Shown piece by piece: positions 46,130 through 54,177 of a stretch of DNA of 64,000 nucleotides (position 1 is the first letter of the stretch; each line of letters begins with the position of its first letter). The notes under the pieces are model-generated. The model was not told where the DNA came from. It did not search any database and saw only the letters and a program-made list of their open reading frames with translations. Origin of the DNA: Flagellimonas sp. HMM57 (GTDB taxonomy: Bacteria > Bacteroidota > Bacteroidia > Flavobacteriales > Flavobacteriaceae); assembly GCF_021390175.1 (NCBI RefSeq), contig NZ_CP090004.1, positions 3,029,001 to 3,093,000 on the forward strand, in the 5' to 3' direction. The position numbers and the translations under genes were made by a program.

Positions 46130-49100
46130 TTAGAAATTTGCACTTAGTGATAAGATAAAAGTTCTCGGAATTGGAACATTTCCAAAATTCACAGCACGTA
46201 ACAAGTTCGATTGTCCACCAGCATTTGTTTCTGGATCATAACTAAAAAAGTTGTCAATAGAAATTAAGTTTCTTCCTTTTAAAGCTACAGTGAAATTTTT
46301 CACACCTTTGAATAGCTCAGGGAATGTATAGCCCAAGGAAACCTCACGCAGTTTTACAAACGAACCGTCTTCCATTCTAAACTCCTGTATGGGGTAGATT
46401 GAAGAAATATACCCCCTTGGTAATTCTCCAGACAATTCTTGCTCTGCCAATCTACCTACACCAACACCTTGTCTCGTACGTTTATCGGCATCAAAAACAT
46501 CAAAGCCTTGTACCGATTCCCATAGCATGGAGAACGAAAATTGCTTGTATTGCAAATCTGTGCCTATCCCCAAAAGATAATCTGGGTTTGGATCACCGAT
46601 TACCCTTCTTAACGGATCGCCGGTCGGTTGTCCGTCCCCATCTCGTTGAATTGTTCCCGCTAGGGCATCACCTCTTTCTTGTTGCGGTAAACCATCTTCA
46701 GTTAAAAGTAAGCTACCATCGTCATTTCTTGCGAAATAAGTTCCGTAAAATACCCCTAGTGGTTCACCTTCTCTTACCTGTGGTGGAGCTCCACTAACAG
46801 TCGCTATGGATATTGGTCCACCTGTCGTTGCAGTAACTTCATTTCTATTTCTGGAGAAATTAAAATTTAAGTCCCATTTTAAGTTATCTGTTTTAATAGG
46901 AGTTACTCTCAAGTAAATTTCCAAACCATTATTTTTCATACTTCCAACATTATCAAATCTTGTAAGTCCACCTTCTGAAGGTGCTAATGTACGTTGGACA
47001 ATTAAGTCGGATATTTCCTGATTGTAGTAGGTGAACAATATGGAAGCCCTGTTGTCGAACAAACTCAAATCCGTACCAATTTCAAATTCCTTCAATCGCT
47101 CTACTTCTAAGCCTTCATTGCCAAGGGCACTTGATTGGTTTAATGTGGTGGTTCCCTGGAACTCATTTGGATTATATCTTCCAAATCTTGCATAAGGGCC
47201 TACCGCGGTTAGATTTCCCGCCTCTCCATAGGACGTACGGATTCTTGCTGAATTAATTACATTAGAGATGCCCGAGTTTTCCCAGAATGGCTCGCTGGAT
47301 AACACATATGAACCAGATACTTTAGGGTAAAAGTTAGTTCTTTTATCAGGGTCAAAATTTGTGGCTCCATCGATTCTACCTGCAAAAGTTAAAAAGTATC
47401 TATCGCTGAATGATAGGGTTTCTTGTATAAAAGCTCCAAAAATATCTAATCGGTCATCACCTTCCTGTGGTTGCAAAGGAACTGTAGGTACACCGTTCGC
47501 ATCTAAATCGCGTCCTTGGGTTCCTGAGTCCTCCACACTACTGGATTGGAAGTTGTATCCTACTATGGTTTGTGAATTTATGTTCTCGTTGATATCGAAG
47601 TCAAATGTTGCATTCACATCATAATTCCAGTTAAAGACGGTCGCCTCAGCATTACCTTGAAATCCTTGATTAAAGTATGCGGCATTTACAGGCTCATAGG
47701 GATAGATAGGAATTGAAATATTACCTTCTTGTTTGTAAGTGTCCATACCAAAAATCTGATCTATTGTCAAAAAATCGGTCGGTCTTAAAGAGACGGTCAG
47801 ATTGGGAATGAATCTAGTAACATCCTGTGTGATGTCAAATTCTTCAATAATTGACAATGGATTCACTCGTGTTGGTTCTACACTTTGTAAGTTGCCATTT
47901 GCATCCCGTTGAGTTGCATCATAAATATTGTTTGTAATGTTCACGGAATTAATCGGACTCCAGAAAACATTTCCATCAGGTTTTTCATCCGAAGTACTGT
48001 TCATGAAGTAAAGTCCAACGTTATAAGAGAGCCAATCGTTCACGGTATGGTTAAAATTGAGTCTTGCCGAAAGTCTATTATATTTTGTGTTCTTTATAAT
48101 CCCTTCATTTGACAAATAACCAACAGAAGCGGCATATCCCATTTTTTCGTTTCCATCCCTAACGGATAAGTAATTATCGGTACCCAATCCTGTTTGGAAA
48201 ATTAAATCTTGATAGTCAAAGCGTTGAACATCTACTTTATTGGTCAAAAGATTTGCGAAAGGCGTGGTATTTCCTTCAGCATCTCTACCAAAAATTGGCC
48301 ACAACCGTACATCTTCTCCTCCAAATTGTTCTCCTCTTAAATTAACATCAACTTCTTTTCTTAATTGATTGACATTAAAAGATGTTTTAAAGAAGATTTC
48401 AGGGCCATCGGCCATATTGCTTCCTCTTTTAGTGGTGATTACCACGACTCCATTTGAAGCACGAGAACCATATATGGCGGCTGCGGCAGAACCGTTTAGA
48501 ATGTTTATATCTTGAATGTCATTTGGATTGATGTCAACCATTCTATTCTGTCCTGGACTTGCATCTCCTGCACTAACGTTAATGTTGGTGACGTTAGTCG
48601 TTAGGTTACTCGCAATAACACCATCGACTATATACAAAGGTTCTGAAGATCCGCTAATTGTACTGGGACCTCTCAACCTAATTGAAAACCCACCTGCTGG
48701 GTCACCTGAGTTTTGTGTAATCTGTGCACCAGGAACTTTACCCTGTATCGCAGAGGTTACATTGATTGGGTCAGCTTTTAGAAGTTCTACACTTTTTACC
48801 GTAGTTACGGCGTTACCCAATTTTTTTCGTTCTTGTACCACTGTTGAGCCAGTTACGACTACTTCATCCAGACTTAATAAATCTTCTTTAAGTGTGAAAT
48901 CTGTACTTACAGCGCTGTTGGAACCAAAAGTAACTTCAGATTTAGAGGAGGAAAATCCTAAATAGCTTGCTACAAGTGTGTAGCTACCTGAAGACAGCGT
49001 GGCTTCAAAACTATAATTTCCGTCAAAATCCGTTACACTACCAAAAGAAGTGTTTTCAATGAATACGGAAGCTCCTGGGATTGGACTTCCGTTTGCAGCA

Positions 49101-49222
49101 TCGGTCACTGTTCCTGTTACTACATATTGATTGTCTTGTCCGTAAATGGTACTAGAACAAAACAAAATCAATAAAGGCAGGAAAAGCAGTAGCCTTCCTA
49201 AATTTAAATTGGTTTTTTTCAT
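46130..49222 (-). CDS. SusC/RagA family TonB-dependent outer-membrane transporter
   Basis: The protein has 1030 residues with a signal peptide. Residues of about 30-115 form the carboxypeptidase-regulatory-like domain (VVTGTVTDAANGSPIPGASV). It is followed by the SusC signature LSLDEVVVTGSTVVQERKKLG, the plug domain with IRLRGPSTISGSSEPLYIVDG and NGSAAAAIYGSRASNGVVVIT, and a 22-strand barrel ending in a terminal Phe (LSLSANF). It starts 17 bp after nagB and is coupled to susD. No STN anti-sigma signalling domain is present, so control probably lies with the divergent regulator. Confidence 0.96.
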   Translation of the reverse strand: MKKTNLNLGRLLLFLPLLILFCSSTIYGQDNQYVVTGTVTDAANGSPIPGASVFIENTSFGSVTDFDGNYSFEATLSSGSYTLVASYLGFSSSKSEVTFGSNSAVSTDFTLKEDLLSLDEVVVTGSTVVQERKKLGNAVTTVKSVELLKADPINVTSAIQGKVPGAQITQNSGDPAGGFSIRLRGPSTISGSSEPLYIVDGVIASNLTTNVTNINVSAGDASPGQNRMVDINPNDIQDINILNGSAAAAIYGSRASNGVVVITTKRGSNMADGPEIFFKTSFNVNQLRKEVDVNLRGEQFGGEDVRLWPIFGRDAEGNTTPFANLLTNKVDVQRFDYQDLIFQTGLGTDNYLSVRDGNEKMGYAASVGYLSNEGIIKNTKYNRLSARLNFNHTVNDWLSYNVGLYFMNSTSDEKPDGNVFWSPINSVNITNNIYDATQRDANGNLQSVEPTRVNPLSIIEEFDITQDVTRFIPNLTVSLRPTDFLTIDQIFGMDTYKQEGNISIPIYPYEPVNAAYFNQGFQGNAEATVFNWNYDVNATFDFDINENINSQTIVGYNFQSSSVEDSGTQGRDLDANGVPTVPLQPQEGDDRLDIFGAFIQETLSFSDRYFLTFAGRIDGATNFDPDKRTNFYPKVSGSYVLSSEPFWENSGISNVINSARIRTSYGEAGNLTAVGPYARFGRYNPNEFQGTTTLNQSSALGNEGLEVERLKEFEIGTDLSLFDNRASILFTYYNQEISDLIVQRTLAPSEGGLTRFDNVGSMKNNGLEIYLRVTPIKTDNLKWDLNFNFSRNRNEVTATTGGPISIATVSGAPPQVREGEPLGVFYGTYFARNDDGSLLLTEDGLPQQERGDALAGTIQRDGDGQPTGDPLRRVIGDPNPDYLLGIGTDLQYKQFSFSMLWESVQGFDVFDADKRTRQGVGVGRLAEQELSGELPRGYISSIYPIQEFRMEDGSFVKLREVSLGYTFPELFKGVKNFTVALKGRNLISIDNFFSYDPETNAGGQSNLLRAVNFGNVPIPRTFILSLSANF

Positions 49223-49239
49223 AGAGTAGTTGAGTTTAA

Positions 49240-51156
49240 TTAATTAGAGTTAAAATTGTATCGTACAAAGCCCTCTATAGCTTCATACTCTGCCATACCG
49301 AGTGCATTGTATCGGTTGGCGGTCTTTTTATTTCGTTGTTCTGCACGTTCCCAAAATTCGCGTTCATCGTTACCGGGGAACATGGCACTGTCTTTTTGTG
49401 ATTGGTGCTTGAAAATCGCATTTATCTTTCTGGCCATATCCTTTGGCCCTATGGGAACGGCCATTTCCATATCGGCTATTTCCCATTCTTGCCATGCGCC
49501 TCTATAAAGCCACACATAACAATTTCTTATCCATTCAGCACGATCTTCCACTAACTTTTCCAATGCTTTAAAAATTACCTCTAGACAAACCCTATGCGTA
49601 CCATGTGGGTCCGAAAGATCTCCAGCAGCAAATACTTGATGGGGTTGTAATTTGTTCAACAGGTCATACGTAATTTGTATATCTTCTTCTGAGTAGGGTT
49701 TCTTTCTGACGGCTCCGGTTTCATAGAAAGGAAGATTTTGAAAATGTGCGTTTTTTTCTTGAACACCACAGTATCTGCAAGCAGCCAACGCTTCTCCTTT
49801 CCTAATAAGCCCTTTGTAATGTTGGATTTCATCGCTATCTACTTGTCCTGGCTTTTTTGATGCTAAGAATTCCCGGACTTTTTTAAATTCTTTCTTGAGG
49901 TCTTTATTATCCTTTTGAATATCTGTTGCAAAATCCAAAAAGCGAATCACCTCATCATCAAAAACTGCTATGTTCCCAGATGTTTGGTAGGCAACATGAA
50001 CTTCGTGACCTTGATCTACCAAGCGTAAAAGCGTACCTCCCATAGAGATTACATCGTCATCTGGGTGCGGACTAAAAATCAATGATGTTTTTTTGTGAGG
50101 TTCGGCGCGTTCTGGTCTTTGACTGTCATCTGCATTGGGTTTTCCACCCGGCCACCCAGTAATGGTATGTTGTAATTGATTGAAAACTTTTAAATTGATT
50201 TGTTCGGCAGATCCTATTTCAGCAACTAAATTGCTCATGCCGTACTCGTTATAGTCTTCATTGGTCAATTTGAGAATGGCTTTGCCCAACTTTTCGGATA
50301 ACCAAATGGTGGCGCTTTTGATGAGTCTATCGTTCCAGTCACAATCGGTCACCAACCATGGAGTTTTCATTCTTGTAAGTGATGATGCTGAGGCTCCATC
50401 CAGAACAAACTCACAATTTTCATGATGTTGCAAAAAGGTAGCTGGTACAGATTCACGTATCTCACCTTCTACAGCTTGTCTAATAATCTCTGCTTTCCCT
50501 TCTCCCCAAGCCATAAGTATGACTTTTTTTGCATCCATTATGGTTCCTACGCCCATAGTGATTGCTCTTTTTGGAACGTTTTCTTCTCCAAAAAAATCAC
50601 TTGCGGCATCCAGTCTGGTAACACGGTCCAATCGTATTAACCGTGTTTTACTTTTTAAGGCGGATCCGGGTTCATTGAATCCAATATGTCCGGTCCGTCC
50701 AATACCTAAAATTTGGATGTCAATGCCTCCAACGTTTTGGATTTTTTCTTCATAATCCTCACAATATTGGCGTACCTCATCTTTATCCAAGCTTCCATTT
50801 GGAATATGAATATTATGCGGTTCAATGTCGATATGATCAAAAAGGTGCTCGTTCATGAACCTAACATAACTATGGATAGAGTGAGATTGCATGGGGAAGT
50901 ATTCATCTAAATTGAAAGTAATTACATTTTTAAAGCTTAACCTTCCCTCTTTATAAAATTGAACAAGATATTCGTACACCTTTATTGGGGTAGACCCTGT
51001 GGCCAGACCAAGAATGGCGTTTTTTCCCTGTTCTTTTTTTTGATTGATTAAACTGGCAATCTCGTTCGCTACAGATAAAGAGGCATTATTGGAGTTCTCG
51101 TGTATTATGGTTTGAATTTTCTCAAACCTTTGGTCTTCTTGATATTGGTTGTTCAT
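49240..51156 (-). CDS. nagB: Glucosamine-6-phosphate deaminase fused to a PIG-L/LmbE deacetylase domain
   Basis: The protein has 638 residues. Residues of about 30-270 are the NagB fold: GLATGSTPIKVYEYLV, FNLDEYFPM and GIGRTGHIGFNEPG, where the catalytic His and Glu are kept but the position of E. coli Asp141 is Thr. A linker region (QLQHTITGWPGGKPNADD) leads to a PIG-L zinc deacetylase domain with FSPHPDDDVISMGGTL (about residue 362) and LSDPHGTHR near 525. NagB turns glucosamine-6-P into fructose-6-P and ammonia. This long form also occurs in Bacteroides. The PIG-L part might deacetylate GlcNAc-6-P, since no nagA is seen nearby. Confidence 0.93.
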   Translation of the reverse strand: MNNQYQEDQRFEKIQTIIHENSNNASLSVANEIASLINQKKEQGKNAILGLATGSTPIKVYEYLVQFYKEGRLSFKNVITFNLDEYFPMQSHSIHSYVRFMNEHLFDHIDIEPHNIHIPNGSLDKDEVRQYCEDYEEKIQNVGGIDIQILGIGRTGHIGFNEPGSALKSKTRLIRLDRVTRLDAASDFFGEENVPKRAITMGVGTIMDAKKVILMAWGEGKAEIIRQAVEGEIRESVPATFLQHHENCEFVLDGASASSLTRMKTPWLVTDCDWNDRLIKSATIWLSEKLGKAILKLTNEDYNEYGMSNLVAEIGSAEQINLKVFNQLQHTITGWPGGKPNADDSQRPERAEPHKKTSLIFSPHPDDDVISMGGTLLRLVDQGHEVHVAYQTSGNIAVFDDEVIRFLDFATDIQKDNKDLKKEFKKVREFLASKKPGQVDSDEIQHYKGLIRKGEALAACRYCGVQEKNAHFQNLPFYETGAVRKKPYSEEDIQITYDLLNKLQPHQVFAAGDLSDPHGTHRVCLEVIFKALEKLVEDRAEWIRNCYVWLYRGAWQEWEIADMEMAVPIGPKDMARKINAIFKHQSQKDSAMFPGNDEREFWERAEQRNKKTANRYNALGMAEYEAIEGFVRYNFNSN

Positions 51157-51200
51157 TACAATAAATATAGTGTTCTAGCAAAAAACGGAAACTTTAACAT

Positions 51201-51243
51201 CAAATATATGCAAAAAACTGCATAAATTGCGATTAAATGCAAT
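51201..51243 (-). promoter_or_regulatory. nagB-sus operon -7 element and candidate operator
   Basis: Minus-strand TATATTTG (51208-51201) is a full TAnnTTTG match 44 bases before the nagB ATG. Directly upstream lie two short palindromes, ATGCA-N6-TGCAT (51208-51223) and ATTGC-N8-GCAAT (51226-51243), placed to let a repressor block the promoter. The divergent DeoR-type regulator is the natural candidate. Confidence 0.45.
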
Positions 51244-51271
51244 TTTTGAAGATTATATTTAGTTATGTATC

Positions 51272-51291
51272 TATTTTGCCGTATTTTGCCG
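51272..51291 (+). promoter_or_regulatory. Tandem 10-bp repeat and likely -33 region of the regulator gene
   Basis: TATTTTGCCG occurs twice head to tail (51272-51281, 51282-51291). The TTG in the second copy is 18 bp from a poor -7 sequence (TAAGATTT) and 45 bases from the regulator ATG at 51334. Confidence 0.35.
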
Positions 51292-51333
51292 ACATCAAAT
51301 ATTTTTTAAGATTTTTTTAACTTTACACCCCAT

Positions 51334-52082
51334 ATGTTAAAAGAAGAAAGACATCAGTTTATTCTTAATGAAGTAAGGATTCATAATAGGGTACTACTAA
51401 CGGATATAGCGGATTTACTCAATGTTTCGGTGGATACCGTGAGACGGGATATTAAAGAGTTGCACAACTCCCAGCAATTGAAGAAAGTACATGGGGGGCA
51501 ATATCATTAGGATTTAACAATTATAATCCTATTGGAAAGAAAATTTATTCTCTCGAAAAAAAATCGCAAATTGCCGAAAAAGCGCTTGGACTTATAAAGG
51601 AAGGTCAGGTAATACTTTTGAGTGGTGGTACTACAAATCTTGAATTGGCTAGACGTTTACCGTCAAAAATTCAATTGACGTGCTTCACCCCAAGCCTTCC
51701 AATAGCGGTTCAGCTTTTAGGGAAAACGAATGTAGAAGTCATATTTATTGGTGGAAGAATGTCAAAAGATTCCCAGATAGCGGTAGGTGGTAGTGCAATA
51801 AATATGTTATCCGAGATAAAAGTGGATATATGCTTTCTTGGGACAAACTCTATTCACCCCATTGAAGGGCTAACAGAGTTTGATTGGGAAATTGTACAAA
51901 TGAAAAAAGCAATGATTCATAGTTCCAGAAAAGTAGTGTCCCCCTGTATTTCTGAAAAAATAGGATCTTTGCAACGTTATAAAATATGTGGGGTAGAAGA
52001 GGTAGATGTATTGATTACCGAATTGGAACCTTGGGATATTAAACTGGATGTTTTTAAAAATATGAACATACAATTATTGTAA
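51334..52082 (+). pseudogene. DeoR-family transcriptional regulator, broken by a one-base frameshift
   Basis: The N-terminal frame gives 58 residues of a perfect DeoR helix-turn-helix (EERHQFILNEVRIHNRVLLT, LLNVSVDTVRRDIKELH, QLKKVHGG). It then reaches TAG at 51508, right after a run of six G (51493-51498). With a seventh G the protein continues AISLGFNNYNPIGKKIYSLE and through the sugar-phosphate sensor domain (LLSGGTTNLELARRL, EVIFIGGRMSK, VDICFLGTNSI) to 52082. That gives 249 residues, the normal DeoR length. It is divergent from nagB-susCD and 3 bp upstream of murQ, so it should sense an amino-sugar phosphate. The break is either inactivation, phase variation or a read error. Confidence 0.88.
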
Positions 52083-52085
52083 AAA

Positions 52086-52901
52086 GTGGCAGGAAATCAT
52101 ATCAAGATTACAGAAAAACCATCCTTATACGATCAGTTGGATCAAATGGATACTCTAGATATAATCGTCAATATTAATAATGAAGACAAAAAAGTAGCAG
52201 ATGCCGTTGAATCGGTTTTGCCCAAAGTTGCCGAATTGGTTGATGCTTTGGCTATCCGTTTTGAGAGGGGTGGTCGTCTTTTTTATATTGGAGCCGGTAC
52301 TAGTGGACGGTTAGGTATTTTAGATGCCTCGGAAATACCTCCAACATTTGGAATGCCACATGATAGAGTTATTGGATTGATCGCAGGTGGCGACAGTGCC
52401 ATTAGAAAGGCAGTTGAATTTGCAGAGGATGATGTTCATCAAGCTTGGAAGGATTTAAAGGAATACAATATAAATGATAATGATGTTTTGGTAGGTATTG
52501 CGGCATCAGGAACCACACCGTATGTATTGGGCGGTATTGCCTATGCCAAAGATCACGGAATTTTAACCGCAGGAATCACTAACAATCCGGGTTCTCCCTT
52601 AGCTACTGATACGAATATTCCTATGGAGATTAATGTTGGTCCAGAATTTTTAACAGGTAGTACGCGTATGAAGAGTGGTACCAGTCAAAAAATGGTATTG
52701 AACATGATATCCACTGCTCTTATGATTAGAATAGGAAGGGTAAAAGGCAACAAAATGGTCAACATGCAACTTAGTAACACTAAATTGGTAGACCGTGGGA
52801 CACGTTATTTGGTAGAGGAATTGGGGCTTGACTACAATGAGGCGGAAAAAGCCTTAAAAAAATATGGTTCTGTCAAAAATGCGATGGAAGCAATGAAGTA
52901 A
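52086..52901 (+). CDS. murQ: N-acetylmuramic acid 6-phosphate etherase
   Basis: This 271-residue SIS-domain enzyme cleaves the lactyl ether of MurNAc-6-P to GlcNAc-6-P. It has the SIS core RLFYIGAGTSGRLGILDASE (about residues 61-80), FGMPHDRVIGLIAGGD, VGIAASGTTPYVLGG and the etherase motif GPEFLTGSTRMKSGTSQK. GTG at 52086 is the likely start, as it keeps the conserved ITEKPSLYDQLDQMD front and sits 3 bp after the regulator stop. It joins AnmK products to the NagB branch. Confidence 0.95.
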   Translation: MAGNHIKITEKPSLYDQLDQMDTLDIIVNINNEDKKVADAVESVLPKVAELVDALAIRFERGGRLFYIGAGTSGRLGILDASEIPPTFGMPHDRVIGLIAGGDSAIRKAVEFAEDDVHQAWKDLKEYNINDNDVLVGIAASGTTPYVLGGIAYAKDHGILTAGITNNPGSPLATDTNIPMEINVGPEFLTGSTRMKSGTSQKMVLNMISTALMIRIGRVKGNKMVNMQLSNTKLVDRGTRYLVEELGLDYNEAEKALKKYGSVKNAMEAMK

Positions 52902-52911
52902 GACTTAAAAT

Positions 52912-54030
52912 TTATTTAGGTTCTAACCTATAAATACCTTTACCTTCAATGCCAACATAGATAAACCCATCCGGTGCCTGCTCTACATTACGTACCCTGC
53001 CCATGCCATCCAAGAGTTTTTCCCTGTAGATCACTTTATTGTTTTTCAATACCAATCGTTCTAAATATTGAAAAGCTAAAGAACCAACTAATAAGTTTCC
53101 TTTCCAATCGGGATATTTATCGGAAGATACAAAAGCCATTCCACTGGGTGCTATAGATGGGGTCCATTGATAAACAGGCTGCTCCATTCCTTTTTTTGAA
53201 GTCTCATCGGTAATTTTAGTGCCACTATAATTGATTCCATAAGTAATGACCGGCCAACCGTAATTTTTTCCTTTCTCTACGATGTTGATTTCATCGCCTC
53301 CTCTTGGACCATGTTCATGTTCCCATAGTTCACCAGTTTCAGGATGGATTGTAAGGCCCTGGGGGTTTCTATGTCCATAACTGAAAATAGCGGTTTTAGC
53401 ACCTGATGAATCCACAAATGGATTATCTTGGGGAATACTTCCATCATCATGTATTCTATAGATTTTTCCACCATCTTTGGTGATATCTTGGGGATTTACA
53501 TCCCTATTGCCCCTATCTCCTACAGAAAAATAGAGGTATCCTTCATCATCAAATTCTAATCTGGATCCAAAATGTTGTCCTTTGGTAGTGTTTGGCTCAG
53601 CCTTATAAAGCAGTTGTTTGTCTACTAATTTGTTTTGCTGCAGTTTAGCTCTCATAATCGCAGTATTACCTCCTTTTCCTTCACCTTCATCCGAGGAGTA
53701 AGAAAGATAGATCCAACCATTTTTTGCATAGTTGGGATGTATTTCAATATCCAATAATCCACCTTGGCCTCTTACATAGACTTCTGGTACATTGGCGACC
53801 TCTTTGGTATTACCATTTTTAAATAGTAGAATTTTTCCTGCCTTTTCTGTAATTAAAGAACTACCATCAGGCAAAAAAGTTATACCCCATGGATTCTGTA
53901 ACTGCTCTACTACTGGATTAGCAGTAAAATCAACCTTTTTGGGAAGATTTATGCCTTTATCCGTGTTTTGGGCACAAGACGAATAGAGCATTACAACGAA
54001 AAAATAAAGAAGTAGAGCACTATTTTTCAT
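52912..54030 (-). CDS. PQQ-dependent aldose sugar dehydrogenase-like lipoprotein
   Basis: The protein has 372 residues with a lipoprotein signal (LLLYFFVVMLYSSC). The six-bladed propeller shows EQLQNPWGITFLPDGSSLIT, GQGGLLDIEIHPNY, GQHFGSRLEFDDEGYLYFSV, YGHRNPQGLTIHPETGELWE, HEHGPRGGDEIN and GKNYGWPVITYG. This is the soluble glucose/aldose dehydrogenase (Asd, YliI) group, which oxidises sugars in the periplasm with PQQ. It is convergent with murQ (10 bp apart). A link to the amino-sugar cluster is possible but not shown. Confidence 0.93.
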   Translation of the reverse strand: MKNSALLLYFFVVMLYSSCAQNTDKGINLPKKVDFTANPVVEQLQNPWGITFLPDGSSLITEKAGKILLFKNGNTKEVANVPEVYVRGQGGLLDIEIHPNYAKNGWIYLSYSSDEGEGKGGNTAIMRAKLQQNKLVDKQLLYKAEPNTTKGQHFGSRLEFDDEGYLYFSVGDRGNRDVNPQDITKDGGKIYRIHDDGSIPQDNPFVDSSGAKTAIFSYGHRNPQGLTIHPETGELWEHEHGPRGGDEINIVEKGKNYGWPVITYGINYSGTKITDETSKKGMEQPVYQWTPSIAPSGMAFVSSDKYPDWKGNLLVGSLAFQYLERLVLKNNKVIYREKLLDGMGRVRNVEQAPDGFIYVGIEGKGIYRLEPK

Positions 54031-54177
54031 AATTTAACGTTGAAATAAATGAATTAATAGACGAAATACGGTTAAATATAGCCGAAAGATAAAGAGAAAT
54101 TTATAAGTTTAGATAATTACAACTAGGAATATAAAGACCCCAAATCCGAAGTATTCTGCTATAATAAGACTTAACCT

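Noticed and set aside
46129..46143. GTG start for susD overlapping susC
   Set aside because: ATG 46128 follows the susC stop by one base and gives a standard lipoprotein signal.
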